A stretch of DNA of 64,000 nt from Pseudooctadecabacter jejudonensis (GCF_900172275.1 NZ_FWFT01000005.1:1-64000), one strand, 5' to 3'. Positions 1 to 9,303 are shown, counted from the stretch's first letter. Program-made: numbers and translations. The notes: generated by a model from the sequence alone, not told the origin.

Positions 1-93
1 ACACCTGGCCCCATTCCGAACCCAGCCGTTAAGTGCCGTAGCGCTGATGGTACTGCGTCTTAAGACGTGGGAGAGTAAGTCACCGCCAAACCT
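1..93 (+). rRNA. rrf: 5S ribosomal RNA, 3' part
   Basis: The first 93 bases match the 3' four-fifths of a bacterial 5S rRNA: the CCGAACCCAGCCGTTAAG block, the CGTAGCGCTGATGGTACTG arm and the GTGGGAGAGTAAGTCACCGCC 3' arm are all in the expected order. The 5' end lies before the window. It is followed after about 50 bases by tRNA-fMet, the usual end of an rRNA operon in Rhodobacteraceae, so 16S and 23S genes should lie to the left. Confidence 0.95.
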
Positions 94-144
94 AGTAAGA
101 AATAGAAAAATATCTCTCTCATGATGTAAGACTAATTTCGGTAG

Positions 145-221
<77 letters not shown>

Positions 222-381
222 AAATTTCCCCAAAATCCTGATCCAAGTCTGGCGTGAGTGTCGTTTGGTCGTTCGTTTCATGACGGAGGGCACGGGTCGT
301 GCAGTATTGCATGTCACCCATCCGCAATATGGCCTTCCCCTTCCTCAGTCATCGACCTATTTTCTCGTCAAAGGAAACAGC

Positions 382-1335
382 ATGACGCAAATTGTTCAGG
401 TCACCGACCTTACCAAAACCTATGATGGCGGGTTTCAGGCGCTGTCATCCGTACATCTCGATATTCAACAAGGTGAAATTCTTGCCCTCTTGGGGCCGAA
501 TGGGGCTGGCAAGACAACACTCATCTCAACAATTTGCGGCATCACCCGTGCGACCTCTGGCCAGGTATTGATCGGGGGGCACGATAGCGTCTCTGACTAT
601 CGCGCTGCCCGAAATCTTGTTGGCCTTGTCCCGCAAGAGATCAACCTTGAACCGTTTGAGACAGTGATGAACACGGTCCGGTTTTCGCGTGGACTGTTCG
701 GCAAAAAACCAGATCCGGTCTACCTTGAACGCGTGCTGCGGTCTTTGTCCCTTTGGGATAAGAAGGACGCGAAGATCATGATGTTGTCCGGTGGCATGAA
801 ACGTCGTGTCTTGATCGCAAAAGCCCTGTCCCACGAACCGCGCGTCCTGTTTTTGGACGAGCCTACAGCAGGTGTGGACGTCGAGTTGCGCAAAGACATG
901 TGGGATGTCGTTGCCCAGCTAAAGGCCAATGGCGTGACGATCATCTTAACCACGCATTATATCGAGGAGGCGGAGGCCATCGCTGACCGCATCGGTGTCA
1001 TCGCCAAGGGTGAAATCCTGCTGGTCGAAGACAAGGACGCCTTGATGACGCGGATGGGACAGAAAAGTCTGAAGATTGAGCTGTCAGAGCCCATCGATAC
1101 AATACCCGACGGGCTGGGCACTTACGACCTGGACCTCGTAGACGGTCACCTCGTCTACACATACGACACCCGAACCGAACGGACGGGGATCACAGGCCTG
1201 TTGGCAGATCTGCAAAAGAACGGTTTGATCATGAAGGATCTTCAGACCCGTCAGTCTTCCCTTGAGGAGATTTTCGTCTCACTGGTGACAGACGCCCCCC
1301 AAACAGATACACATGATAAGGCGGACGCATCATGA
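382..1335 (+). CDS. ABC exporter ATP-binding protein
   Basis: A 317-residue ATPase that should energise the ABC-2 permease encoded next. Walker [10 protein letters not shown] lies at residues 38-46, the signature LSGGM at 135-139, and Walker B with [13 protein letters not shown] at about 154-166, followed by the TTHYIEEAE switch-histidine region. I chose the ATG at 382 because AAAGGAAACAG precedes it; the frame stays open 39 codons further upstream but that part looks non-coding. The stop overlaps the permease start (ATGA), so the two are translationally coupled. The family covers DrrA/YadG-like lipid or drug exporters; the substrate cannot be read from the sequence. Confidence 0.9.
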   Translation: MTQIVQVTDLTKTYDGGFQALSSVHLDIQQGEILALLGPNGAGKTTLISTICGITRATSGQVLIGGHDSVSDYRAARNLVGLVPQEINLEPFETVMNTVRFSRGLFGKKPDPVYLERVLRSLSLWDKKDAKIMMLSGGMKRRVLIAKALSHEPRVLFLDEPTAGVDVELRKDMWDVVAQLKANGVTIILTTHYIEEAEAIADRIGVIAKGEILLVEDKDALMTRMGQKSLKIELSEPIDTIPDGLGTYDLDLVDGHLVYTYDTRTERTGITGLLADLQKNGLIMKDLQTRQSSLEEIFVSLVTDAPQTDTHDKADAS

Positions 1336-2093
1336 ACTTTCAAGCGGTCCGATCCATCTATCTGTTTGAAATGGCGCGATTCTTTCGAACCTTAATGCAA
1401 AGTTTCATCAGCCCTGTCATCTCAACCTCCCTTTATTTCGTCGTGTTCGGAACCGCCATCGGCAGCCGCATCCAGGAGGTCGAGGGCGTGGGATACGGTG
1501 CCTTTATCGTGCCCGGTCTCATCATGTTGAGTGTGATGACCCAAGCAACCAGCAACGCCAGCTTCGGCATCTATTTTCCGAAATTTATCGGCACGATCTA
1601 TGAATTGCTGTCTGCACCTGTGAACTTTCTTGAGATCACATTGGGCTACGTCGGGGCGGCGGCCACGAAGGCGATGTTCATCGGTCTGGTCATCTTGGCG
1701 ACGTCATTTCTGTTCGTCGACATCACCATTGCGCACCCTCTGGCCATGCTCGCGTTTTTGACGTTGACCTGTCTCTCGTTCTCTTTGTTGGGGTTTATTA
1801 TCGGCATCTGGGCGGGCAATTTTGAACAGCTGCAGCTGATCCCATTGTTGATCATCACGCCTTTGGTGTTCTTGGGGGGATCGTTTTATTCCGTTTCCAT
1901 GTTGCCGCCCATCTGGCAGACGGTCACCATGTTCAATCCGGTTGTTTACCTTATTTCCGGCTTTCGGTGGTCGTTCTTTGGCACGGCTGATGTGCCCATC
2001 GCGTTCAGTCTGTTTGCCATCGCCCTGTTTACCGCCGCCTGCGTTGCCGTAATTGCGTGGATTTTCAAAACAGGCTGGCGCATCCGGCAGTGA
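1332..2093 (+). CDS. ABC-2 type transport permease
   Basis: A 253-residue integral membrane protein with about six hydrophobic segments, the ABC-2 permease architecture (YadH/DrrB-like). It overlaps the ATPase gene by four bases, so the two form one exporter, probably as a dimer of each subunit. The [14 protein letters not shown] segment near residue 180 is the typical re-entrant motif before the last helices of ABC-2 permeases. YadGH-type pairs are common in Rhodobacteraceae and lack an assigned substrate. Confidence 0.9.
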   Translation: MNFQAVRSIYLFEMARFFRTLMQSFISPVISTSLYFVVFGTAIGSRIQEVEGVGYGAFIVPGLIMLSVMTQATSNASFGIYFPKFIGTIYELLSAPVNFLEITLGYVGAAATKAMFIGLVILATSFLFVDITIAHPLAMLAFLTLTCLSFSLLGFIIGIWAGNFEQLQLIPLLIITPLVFLGGSFYSVSMLPPIWQTVTMFNPVVYLISGFRWSFFGTADVPIAFSLFAIALFTAACVAVIAWIFKTGWRIRQ

Positions 2094-2136
2094 CCGCACC
2101 TTGTTTCACCCCGCCCTGCGGCCTACATGGACAAAC

Positions 2137-2928
2137 ATGAAACGCTGGATCCCATTCCTGAAATCTGATCCCCATGTTGCTGTCGTCCGCCTTCAGGGCG
2201 CGATTGCCACATCGGGCCGCGCCTTGTCCGATCGTGGGCTATCAGACGCCATTGAAAAGGCTTTTTCGTCGAAGCCCAAGGCCGTCGCCCTCGAAATCAG
2301 CAGCCCGGGGGGATCGCCTGTTCAATCCTCCCTGATCGCTGCCCGTATTCGCAGGCTGGCCGACGAAAAAGATATTCCCGTCTTTGCCTTTGTAGAGGAC
2401 GTTGCGGCCTCAGGGGGCTATTGGCTTGCCGTGTCTGCGGATGAGATTCTTGTCGATCCCGGCTCTATCGTCGGGTCAATCGGTGTGATTTCTGCGGGCT
2501 TCGGACTAACGGGCACACTCGACAAAGTCGGGGCGGAACGTCGGGTCTATACCGCGGGCAAATCCAAATCCATGCTCGACCCGTTTCAGCCGGAAAAACC
2601 CGCCGATGTGAAACGTCTCAAATCCCTGCTTGAGGACCTGCATGAGGTTTTCAAATCCCATGTCGCGTCGCGGCGCGCCGGAAAACTGGATGATAGCCAA
2701 GATTTGTTTACGGGCGAAATTTGGGTCGGCCAGAAGGGGATTGATGTTGGCTTGGCCGACGGGATCGGCCATCTTGTGCCTACAATGAAAGACCGTTTTG
2801 GCGATAAGATCAAATTCCGGCGCTACGGACAAAAACGCCCCTTCCTTGCAAGGTTCGGTGCGCAAATTGTTGATGATGCGGTAGGTGGCATCGAAGAACG
2901 GGCCGCCTATGCGCGGTTTGGTCTTTAA
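2137..2928 (+). CDS. S49 family serine peptidase (SppA/SohB-like)
   Basis: A 263-residue single-domain relative of signal peptide peptidase. The Ser/Lys dyad fits Ser92 in AASGGY and Lys144 in AGKSK, 52 residues apart as in the family. The SPGG stretch at 56-59 and GSIGVI at 113-118 are typical substrate-groove motifs. I placed the start at the ATG giving MKRWIPF; the open frame reaches back into the permease gene but without a better start. There is no clear N-terminal anchor, so it may be cytoplasmic or peripheral. Its stop overlaps the next small gene by one base (TAATG). Confidence 0.85.
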   Translation: MKRWIPFLKSDPHVAVVRLQGAIATSGRALSDRGLSDAIEKAFSSKPKAVALEISSPGGSPVQSSLIAARIRRLADEKDIPVFAFVEDVAASGGYWLAVSADEILVDPGSIVGSIGVISAGFGLTGTLDKVGAERRVYTAGKSKSMLDPFQPEKPADVKRLKSLLEDLHEVFKSHVASRRAGKLDDSQDLFTGEIWVGQKGIDVGLADGIGHLVPTMKDRFGDKIKFRRYGQKRPFLARFGAQIVDDAVGGIEERAAYARFGL

Positions 2929-3089
2929 TGATTTTCAAGATCGTCTCTTTGTTCCTGATTGGTATGGGTGTGCTTGCCATGTTTGGCAAGCTGACTGTGC
3001 CTGGCATGAAACGTTTGACGGATGCCAAATGCCGTCGGTGCGGGCGCTTCACTTTCGGCAAACCATGTGACTGTAAGGGGCGGGGCTGA
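2928..3089 (+). CDS. 53-residue membrane-anchored CxxC/CxC peptide
   Basis: A short gene tucked between the S49 peptidase (TAATG overlap) and the cation exchanger (ATGA overlap). The product has one hydrophobic N-terminal segment (residues 2-20) and a basic C-terminal half with CRRCGR and CDCK, a four-cysteine set that suggests a small zinc ribbon. The double overlap argues that it is truly translated with its neighbours. I recall similar short proteins at this position in other Rhodobacteraceae but cannot name a function. Confidence 0.75.
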   Translation: MIFKIVSLFLIGMGVLAMFGKLTVPGMKRLTDAKCRRCGRFTFGKPCDCKGRG

Positions 3090-4063
3090 TGTTGGATTGG
3101 TTTGCGCTCCCCGCTGGCCCTGTCACGGATTGGGCGTTCACGATCATCGGATTGGTTCTGCTGCTGTTGGCGGGCGATAGCCTCGTCAAAGGCGCCGTGA
3201 ACTTGTCGCTACGCGTCGGTGTGCCTGCGCTGATTGTGTCTTTGACGATTGTGGCGTTCGGGACCTCCGCGCCGGAGCTTTTGATCTCCGTTCAGGCGAT
3301 TTGGGATGGCGTACCCGACCTGGCCTTGGGCAACGTGGTCGGATCAAACACGGCGAACGTGCTGTTGGTGCTGGGTGTCCCTGCGCTGTTGGCGGTGATG
3401 CACACCAGCCAATGCAACACCAAGGTTTCGTACCAACAGATGATCGCCGCGACCGTGCTGTTCATCGCATTGGCCTATCGCGGCGTGTTTGACTGGATTT
3501 CGGGGCTTATCCTGTTGGCAGCCCTTGCCGCGATGTTGATCCATGCCGCGATGGCCGCCAAAGACCACCGTGCCACCTGCGCGGACGAGGAAGATGATCT
3601 TGAAGGGGCGGACCCTGATCTGCCGTGGTCCAAAATTCTGGTGTTTTTGGTTTTGGGCCTCATTGGCCTACCTTTGGGGGCAAGCCTTTTGGTGGACGGG
3701 GCATCGAACATTGCGCGTGATTACGGCGTGTCCGACGCGGTTATCGGGCTGACCCTTGTGGCGATCGGCACCTCACTGCCGGAACTTGCGACTACGGTGA
3801 TGGCAGCCCTGCGGCGTCAGGCCGACGTGGCCTTGGGCAACGTGATCGGGTCCAACATGTTCAACCTGTTGGGCATCATTGGTGTCGCTTCCCTCGTTGG
3901 AAACATTCCGGTCAGCGAAAACTTCTTCAACTTCGATTTCTGGGTGATGCTGGCGGCTTCGCTTCTGTTGATCCCGTTCGTTTACCTGCGGACAGATTTG
4001 ACGCGCCTTTGGGGCGTCGCACTGACAGCGGCCTACCTCGTCTATCTTTGGCTGGTGCTGTAA
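3089..4063 (+). CDS. Calcium/sodium antiporter, CaCA family
   Basis: A 324-residue inner-membrane exchanger (YrbG type) with about ten hydrophobic segments arranged as two inverted halves. Each half carries an alpha repeat: GTSAPELLIS with GNVVGSNTAN in the first, GTSLPELATT with GNVIGSNMFN in the second. The glutamates in the two PEL motifs are the ion-binding residues of the family. An acidic loop (EEDDLEGADPDLP) separates the halves. It overlaps both neighbours by a few bases, so it sits in a four-gene unit with the peptidase, the small peptide and the reductase. Confidence 0.93.
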   Translation: MLDWFALPAGPVTDWAFTIIGLVLLLLAGDSLVKGAVNLSLRVGVPALIVSLTIVAFGTSAPELLISVQAIWDGVPDLALGNVVGSNTANVLLVLGVPALLAVMHTSQCNTKVSYQQMIAATVLFIALAYRGVFDWISGLILLAALAAMLIHAAMAAKDHRATCADEEDDLEGADPDLPWSKILVFLVLGLIGLPLGASLLVDGASNIARDYGVSDAVIGLTLVAIGTSLPELATTVMAALRRQADVALGNVIGSNMFNLLGIIGVASLVGNIPVSENFFNFDFWVMLAASLLLIPFVYLRTDLTRLWGVALTAAYLVYLWLVL

Positions 4064-4842
4064 TGGGCGCTGCGCTGATCACGGGGGCCTCTGCCCGGCT
4101 GGGCAAGGCCATGGCGCTCTATCTGGCAGCGCGCGGCTATGACATCGCGGTTCACTATCATTCGGGGGAAGAGGCCGCATTGACCGTTGTGGCTGAGATT
4201 GAGGGGATGGGCCGTAAAGCCCATGCCGTACAAGCCGACCTTCTGAATGAGGATGCGACAAGCGTCTTGATCGACCGCGCAGCGGCAGCCCTTGGTCAGC
4301 CCCTGACAGTGCTGATCAACAACGCGTCGATTTTTGAATACGACAGTCTGGAAAGTGCCACCCTTGACAGCTGGAACCGCCATATCGGGTCTAATCTGCG
4401 GGCGCCGTTCGTGCTGACGCAGGCTTTCGCGGCACAATGCCCCAAGGGCGCACGTGATGACGCGGGTGAGCCTGTGGCGCGTGGATTGGTCATTAACATG
4501 ATCGATCAGCGTGTGCGTAAGCTGACGCCTGAATTCATGACTTACACCATTGCGAAGATGGGCTTGTGGGCCTTTACGCAAACCGCAGCGCAAGGGCTTG
4601 CACCAGACATCAGGGTGAACGGTATCGGGCCTGGGCCCACGTTGCAGGGGGCGCGGCAGTCCAAAGATCACTTTGACGCCCAACGGGCCAACACTGTTCT
4701 TGGACGCGGCGCGAACCGGTCTGATATTACCGCAGCGCTTGGATATTTCCTCGATTCGCCGGGGGTGACGGGGCAATTGCTTTGCGTTGACGGGGGCCAG
4801 CATTTGGCATGGCAAACGCCTGATGTTCTTGGGGTTGAATAG
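4063..4842 (+). CDS. Pteridine reductase-like SDR (FolM/PTR1 type)
   Basis: A 259-residue short-chain dehydrogenase. The cofactor motif is TGASARLG (7-14) and NNAS is at 86-89. The usual catalytic serine is absent; instead Asp148, Tyr161 and Lys165 lie at the spacing of the Asp-Tyr-Lys triad of pteridine reductase PTR1, and the arginine in the cofactor loop also fits. It therefore probably reduces a dihydropteridine (dihydromonapterin or dihydrofolate) with NADPH. The start is the ATG in the TAATG overlap with the exchanger. A generic SDR cannot be excluded. Confidence 0.75.
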   Translation: MGAALITGASARLGKAMALYLAARGYDIAVHYHSGEEAALTVVAEIEGMGRKAHAVQADLLNEDATSVLIDRAAAALGQPLTVLINNASIFEYDSLESATLDSWNRHIGSNLRAPFVLTQAFAAQCPKGARDDAGEPVARGLVINMIDQRVRKLTPEFMTYTIAKMGLWAFTQTAAQGLAPDIRVNGIGPGPTLQGARQSKDHFDAQRANTVLGRGANRSDITAALGYFLDSPGVTGQLLCVDGGQHLAWQTPDVLGVE

Positions 4843-5129
4843 AACGCCGCGTCAACTTGTGCACCGCAGGCGTATGCGTTCACATTCCGTTTACATTTCA
4901 TTAATGAATTCAATAATTTAACAATCGTTAATTTAATTTTGGTTTATTTTCAATAAGTTGACGGAGTGCCTAAAAGATAGGCAATGTGATGAACCCCCAT
5001 TGTTTTAACGGGAAATCGCGTCTCACCGCGATCTACCCCCGCAGTTATCCCCAGATTCGGTGGGTATGTTTTCACTTGCAGCATGGCCCCCGCCATTGCA
5101 GCGAAAAGAGAGAATCATAAGGTGGAGTC
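4843..5129. other. AT-rich intergenic region before uvrC
   Basis: The left half is strikingly AT-rich for this genome (4885-4960). A 6-bp hairpin, ATCGCG-TCTCAC-CGCGAT, lies at 5015-5032. The right end carries AAGGTGGAG, the ribosome binding site of uvrC. No coding sequence was found. A promoter is expected here, but no convincing -35/-10 pair stands out. Confidence 0.4.
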
Positions 5130-6992
5130 ATGACCAGCGATTCGGTGACAGTTCCAACAGGGCATGAGGTGATTCAGGGCTATTTGCGGACCCTCGATTC
5201 ATCCCCCGGCGTGTACCGGATGCTCGATTCTGAAAGCCGCGTTCTTTACGTCGGCAAGGCGCGCAATCTCAAGAACCGTGTCAGCAACTACGCGCGCCCG
5301 TCCGGGCATTCCGCGCGCATCGCTACGATGATATCGCATACGTCGTCGATGATGTTCTTGACGACCCAGACAGAGACCGAGGCGCTGTTGCTGGAACAGA
5401 ACCTCATTAAACAGTTGAAGCCCAAGTACAACGTGCTGCTGCGGGACGACAAAAGCTTTCCGAATATCCTGATCTCGAAAGATCACGATTTTCCGCGGAT
5501 CGACAAACACCGAGGCGCGAAGAAAAAGAAGGGGACGTATTTTGGCCCCTTTGCCAGTGCGGGCGCGGTAAACCGCACGTTGAACACCCTTCAACGGGCG
5601 TTCTTGCTGCGCACCTGTAGTGACAGCGATTACGAAAGCCGCACACGCCCCTGTTTGCAGTATCAGATTAAACGCTGCAGCGCGCCCTGCGTCGGCAAGA
5701 TTGAGGAGGGGGCGTATAAACAACTGGTCCGCGATGCTGAACGGTTTTTGACCGGCAAAACGACGGACATGCAGGCCGCTTTGGCCGCGCAGATGAACCA
5801 AGCGTCTGAGGAGATGGAGTTTGAACGCGCCGCAGCCCTGCGCGATCGCATCAAGGCGCTGACACAGGTGCAGACCGCCCAGGGCATCAATCCGCGCGGC
5901 GTCACAGAGGCCGATGTGATTGCCCTGCACCGAGAGGGCGGACAGGCCTGCGTGCAGGTGTTTTTCATTCGCGCCAACCAAAACTGGGGCAACCGCGATT
6001 ATTACCCCCGTGTCAGTGGTGACGAAGACCCCGCCGAGGTCATGCAGGCGTTCATCGGGCAATTCTATGCGGACCGCGAACCGCCCCGTATGTTGTTGTT
6101 GTCCCATGGTGTCGATGATGAAGATCTGGTGTGCGAGGCTTTGGCCGAAAAGGCGGGCCGCAAGGTTGAGATTACGGTGCCCCAGCGCGGTGAGAAGGCC
6201 GAGCTGGTCTCGGGGGCTGCACGCAATGCCCGCGAAAGCTTGGGGCGAAAGATGTCCGAAACCGCGACCCAAGCGCGCCTGTTGCGTGGTCTGAAAGAGG
6301 CTTTTGATCTGCCGCAGGTGCCTGAGCGCGTTGAGGTCTACGACAACTCCCACATTCAAGGGGCGTTTGCTGTGGGCGCAATGATCGTCGCGGGGCCCGA
6401 AGGTTTCGACAAGAACCAATATCGCAAGTTCAACATCAAGGGGGAGGAGCTGACCCCCGGGGATGATTTTGGCATGATGAAAGAGGTGCTGACGCGGCGG
6501 TTCAAACGGTTGTTGAAGGAAGACCCAGACCGCAAGCAGGGCACCTGGCCTGGCTTGTTGTTGATTGACGGCGGGGCGGGGCAGGTGAGTGCCGTGCGCG
6601 AGATTATGGACGAATTGGACGTCAGCGATATCCCCATGGTGGGCGTGGCCAAAGGTGTGGACCGTGATCACGGCAAGGAAGAATTTTACCGCACGGGCAA
6701 ACCCGTCATGGCACTGCCGCGCAATGATCCGGTTTTGTATTTCATCCAGCGGATGCGCGACGAAGCGCACCGATTTGCGATCGGCACCCACCGTGCCAAA
6801 CGCGCCAAGGCCATCGGGGCGACGCCCCTTCATGACGTGCCGGGTGTGGGGGCCGCCCGCAAGCGGGCTTTGTTGCAGCATTTCGGGTCTGCGAAAGCTG
6901 TCGGGCGCGCAGCACTGGCCGATCTGAAAGCTGTTGAAGGAATTTCCGACAATATGGCGGAGACGATTTACGGGTATTTCAATGAGAAATAA
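5130..6992 (+). CDS. uvrC: Excinuclease ABC subunit C
   Basis: A 620-residue UvrC that makes both incisions in nucleotide excision repair with UvrB. The GIY-YIG domain starts with GVYRMLD (27-33) and LYVGKARNL, which cuts 3' of the lesion. A UVR motif ([15 protein letters not shown], about residue 230) binds UvrB. The RNase H-like half contains [11 protein letters not shown] and [10 protein letters not shown], with the acidic residues for the 5' cut, and the C-terminus has paired helix-hairpin-helix motifs ([25 protein letters not shown]). The length is normal for the family. The start has a good ribosome binding site. Confidence 0.97.
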   Translation: MTSDSVTVPTGHEVIQGYLRTLDSSPGVYRMLDSESRVLYVGKARNLKNRVSNYARPSGHSARIATMISHTSSMMFLTTQTETEALLLEQNLIKQLKPKYNVLLRDDKSFPNILISKDHDFPRIDKHRGAKKKKGTYFGPFASAGAVNRTLNTLQRAFLLRTCSDSDYESRTRPCLQYQIKRCSAPCVGKIEEGAYKQLVRDAERFLTGKTTDMQAALAAQMNQASEEMEFERAAALRDRIKALTQVQTAQGINPRGVTEADVIALHREGGQACVQVFFIRANQNWGNRDYYPRVSGDEDPAEVMQAFIGQFYADREPPRMLLLSHGVDDEDLVCEALAEKAGRKVEITVPQRGEKAELVSGAARNARESLGRKMSETATQARLLRGLKEAFDLPQVPERVEVYDNSHIQGAFAVGAMIVAGPEGFDKNQYRKFNIKGEELTPGDDFGMMKEVLTRRFKRLLKEDPDRKQGTWPGLLLIDGGAGQVSAVREIMDELDVSDIPMVGVAKGVDRDHGKEEFYRTGKPVMALPRNDPVLYFIQRMRDEAHRFAIGTHRAKRAKAIGATPLHDVPGVGAARKRALLQHFGSAKAVGRAALADLKAVEGISDNMAETIYGYFNEK

Positions 6993-6996
6993 CGAC

Positions 6997-7012
6997 CTTA
7001 TCCGCGGGTAAG
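6997..7012 (+). terminator. Weak stem-loop after uvrC
   Basis: CTTATC-CGCG-GGTAAG forms a 6-bp stem five bases after the uvrC stop, followed by ATTCTGATTTTG. The T-tract is poor, so it may be only a weak terminator or an RNA-stabilising hairpin. Confidence 0.35.
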
Positions 7013-7060
7013 ATTCTGATTTTGTTAATGAATTGTTTACCTCTACCCATCTGATTTCGA

Positions 7061-7100
7061 ATGGGCTTTGCCCATCCGACCCGCGCCGCTGCGCGGCGCG
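7061..7100 (+). other. Tandem perfect hairpins between uvrC and pgsA
   Basis: Two perfect hairpins with 3-base loops lie six bases apart: ATGGGC-TTT-GCCCAT (7061-7075) and CGCGCCGC-TGC-GCGGCGCG (7082-7100). Neither is followed by a T-tract. They sit in a 235-base gap with no gene. They could be a repeat element, a transcription roadblock, or part of a structured leader for pgsA. Confidence 0.5.
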
Positions 7101-7227
7101 ACGGACCGATCGCGACAATGCGTATCATCTTTGCGCGATGTGGTTGGTTCCGGCGGCGGATCAGGTATTTTTGACCCAAAGAAGCGGGGGTGTGGCGCTG
7201 CACCCGCAAAGGACGTAGACGTAAGCG

Positions 7228-7890
7228 ATGATGTGGACTGTTCCGAATATTCTGACGCTGCTGCGTTTGCTGGCCGCCCCGGGTGTGGCGATCATGTTTT
7301 TGTATTTCGCGCGGCCTTGGGCCGATTGGTTTGCTTTGGTTTTGTTTGTTGTGGCAGCGACGACGGATTGGGTTGATGGCTATCTGGCGCGCGCCTGGAG
7401 CCAAGAGAGCAAATTTGGTGCCATGTTGGATCCGATTGCGGACAAGGCGATGGTGGTGATTGCCTTGCTGGTCATTTGTGGGTTTTCGGGGATGGATCCG
7501 TGGATTTTGCTGCCGGCCACTTTGATTATGTTTCGGGAGACGTTCGTGTCCGGATTGCGCGAATTTCTGGGCGACACGGCGGGCACGTTGAAGGTGACGT
7601 CTTTGGCCAAGTGGAAAACGGCCGCGCAGATGACAGCGATTGCCGTGCTGTTTTCGACCGGCGCGTTCGAGACGTATTTCAACATGGCGATCGAAGGCCT
7701 TGATCAGCAGACGTTTGATGCGGTGATCGCGGGGGATGTGCCCGATGAGGGTGGCATTCGTTGGAAGTTGAATGGGATGATCTATTCTTGGTGGATCGGG
7801 ATTGTGTTGCTTTGGACAGCGATGGTGCTGACGGTCATCACCGGTTTTGATTATTTGCGCAAGGCGATGCCCTATTTGCGCGACGCCTGA
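7228..7890 (+). CDS. pgsA: Phosphatidylglycerophosphate synthase
   Basis: A 220-residue membrane enzyme that joins CDP-diacylglycerol and glycerol-3-phosphate, the committed step to phosphatidylglycerol. The CDP-alcohol phosphotransferase motif DG-x2-AR-x8-G-x3-D-x3-D is intact (DGYLAR through MLDPIADK). It starts MMWTVPN; the second ATG, three bases on, is equally possible. An internal segment near residues 145-175 is longer than in enterobacterial PgsA. It is followed by moaD and moaE, an order I know from other Rhodobacteraceae. Confidence 0.93.
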   Translation: MMWTVPNILTLLRLLAAPGVAIMFLYFARPWADWFALVLFVVAATTDWVDGYLARAWSQESKFGAMLDPIADKAMVVIALLVICGFSGMDPWILLPATLIMFRETFVSGLREFLGDTAGTLKVTSLAKWKTAAQMTAIAVLFSTGAFETYFNMAIEGLDQQTFDAVIAGDVPDEGGIRWKLNGMIYSWWIGIVLLWTAMVLTVITGFDYLRKAMPYLRDA

Positions 7891-7910
7891 GCGGCGTGGG
7901 AAGGACGACA

Positions 7911-8156
7911 ATGCAGGTTTTGTATTTCGCATGGGTGCGTGAGCGGATCGGACTGCCGCGCGAGGAGATTGAGACGCAGGCGGCCACGGTGAACGATTTG
8001 GTGGCCGAGTTGATGGCGCGCGAGGCCCGGTATGAGATGGCCTTTGCAGACACAAGCGCCTTGCGGGTTGCCCTTGATCAAGAGTTGTCCGAGTTCGACG
8101 CGCCGTTAGAGGGTGTCCGTGAGGTCGCCTTTTTCCCGCCGATGACAGGGGGCTAG
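7911..8156 (+). CDS. moaD: Molybdopterin synthase sulfur carrier subunit
   Basis: An 81-residue ubiquitin-like protein ending in the Gly-Gly needed for thiocarboxylate formation (FFPPMTGG). It delivers sulfur to precursor Z in the MoaD-MoaE complex. The start is the ATG at 7911, preceded by AAGGA; an upstream in-frame ATG at 7896 would overlap the Shine-Dalgarno sequence. The gene lies three bases before moaE and should be co-transcribed with pgsA. Confidence 0.92.
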   Translation: MQVLYFAWVRERIGLPREEIETQAATVNDLVAELMAREARYEMAFADTSALRVALDQELSEFDAPLEGVREVAFFPPMTGG

Positions 8157-8159
8157 CCC

Positions 8160-8597
8160 GTGATCCGCGTGCAGGCCATGCCGTTTGATCCAGGCGGGGA
8201 GTTAAATACGTTTTCGGCAGGTGTCGAGGGCGCGGGTGCTGTTGTCAGTTTCACCGGCATCGTGCGTGATGTGTCCGGCGGGCTGCGCGGGATGGAGATC
8301 GAGCACTATCCTGGCATGACAGAGAAAGCGCTTGGTGCCCTTCGTGCGGAGGCGTTGGGCCGTTGGGATTTGGCAGATGCCCTGATCATCCACCGGTTTG
8401 GACGGCTAGAGGCGTATGAGGTTATCATGATGGTTGCCACGGCTTCAAAGCATCGCAAAGATGCATTTGAGGCCGCAGATTTTTTGATGGATTACCTGAA
8501 GTCTCGCGCGCCGTTTTGGAAAAAGGAAGTCACCGAGGCCGGAGAGGATTGGGTGGTGTCCAAGGCAGAAGATGAAGATGCGTTGTGCCGGTGGTAG
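8160..8597 (+). CDS. moaE: Molybdopterin synthase catalytic subunit
   Basis: A 145-residue MoaE with a GTG start. Typical features are the GAVVSFTGIVRD and MEIEHYPGM motifs, IIHRFGRL in the core, and the lysine-containing active-site loop RKDAFEAADFLMDYLK...PFWKKE. With MoaD it converts cyclic pyranopterin monophosphate to molybdopterin. The spacing to moaD implies coupling. Other cofactor genes in the window are mobA (about 24 kb) and moaB (about 38.5 kb). Confidence 0.94.
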   Translation: MIRVQAMPFDPGGELNTFSAGVEGAGAVVSFTGIVRDVSGGLRGMEIEHYPGMTEKALGALRAEALGRWDLADALIIHRFGRLEAYEVIMMVATASKHRKDAFEAADFLMDYLKSRAPFWKKEVTEAGEDWVVSKAEDEDALCRW

Positions 8598-8609
8598 GCG
8601 TTGGTTTTT

Positions 8610-8631
8610 GAGTTTTTCTGGTCAGATGAAG
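8610..8631 (-). repeat. Gene-end repeat, copy 1
   Basis: Read on the minus strand this is CTTCATCTGACCAGAAAAAC followed by TC. It matches the cores at 45624, 57051 and 61141 almost base for base. It lies between the converging ends of moaE and tag. Confidence 0.65.
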
Positions 8632-8632
8632 A

Positions 8633-9193
8633 TTATGCCATGGCCGCACAGGTGTCGTGTTGTGGGCATGTGATGATGTGATCGTTGACCAGACCACAGG
8701 CCTGCATCCAAGCGTAGACGATCGTCGGGCCGCAGAATTTGAAGCCGCGTTTTTTCAGGTCTTTGGAAAACTGGGTTGAGATGTCTGTCGCGGCGGGGAC
8801 ATCGTCCATCGATTTGAATCGGTTCTGTAGGGGGCGGCCACCGACGTAGGACCAGCAGAGTTTCGAGAAGTCATCTATTTGCAGATAGGCTTGGGCGTTT
8901 GTGATCGTGGCCTCGATCTTGCCGCGGTGACGGATGATGCCCTCGTTTTGAAGAAGGCGCTGCACGTCGGCCTCGCCCCAGTTGGCGATGGTGGCAGGAT
9001 CGAAGCCTTCGAATGCCGCGCGGAAATTATCTCGTTTTTTCAGGATGGTGATCCAGCTGAGCCCCGCTTGAAAGCCGTCGAGGATCAGCTTTTCCCACAG
9101 GGCCCGGCTGTCCCATTCGGGCATCCCCCATTCGGTGTCGTGATAGTCCAGATAGATTGGATCGGGCCCTGCCCAGCTGCAACGTTTAGACAT
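8633..9193 (-). CDS. tag: DNA-3-methyladenine glycosylase I
   Basis: A 186-residue Tag enzyme that excises 3-methyladenine from alkylated DNA. It opens with the family's RCSWAGPDPIYLDYHDTEWG pattern and keeps LILDGFQAGLSW, the NEGIIRHRGKI helix-hairpin-helix region and the CGPTIVYAWMQACGLVNDH motif. Zinc ligands are expected at the N-terminal Cys and His and at the C-terminal His and Cys (CPQHDTC). I used the internal ATG giving MSKRCSW, which matches the E. coli length of 187. Confidence 0.95.
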   Translation of the reverse strand: MSKRCSWAGPDPIYLDYHDTEWGMPEWDSRALWEKLILDGFQAGLSWITILKKRDNFRAAFEGFDPATIANWGEADVQRLLQNEGIIRHRGKIEATITNAQAYLQIDDFSKLCWSYVGGRPLQNRFKSMDDVPAATDISTQFSKDLKKRGFKFCGPTIVYAWMQACGLVNDHIITCPQHDTCAAMA

Positions 9194-9303
9194 GATTGGC
9201 CCCCGTGATAAGTGCCTACAATTAAGTTCAAACCCGAAACCTTTACCAGCCCTTAAGCACGCGCGTGCCATGGAAGAGAGGTGAGTTGGAAAGGGTGAGA
9301 CCT

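Noticed and set aside
4878-4892. LexA-like box GTTC-N7-GTTT before uvrC
   Set aside because: The second half-site is one base off the alphaproteobacterial consensus and it lies 240 bases from the start with no visible promoter nearby.
5199-7118. A 639-codon open frame antisense to uvrC
   Set aside because: It mirrors the codon structure of uvrC, has no recognisable domain or ribosome binding site, and its composition (His/Arg/Gln-rich) is typical of antisense frames in GC-rich genes.
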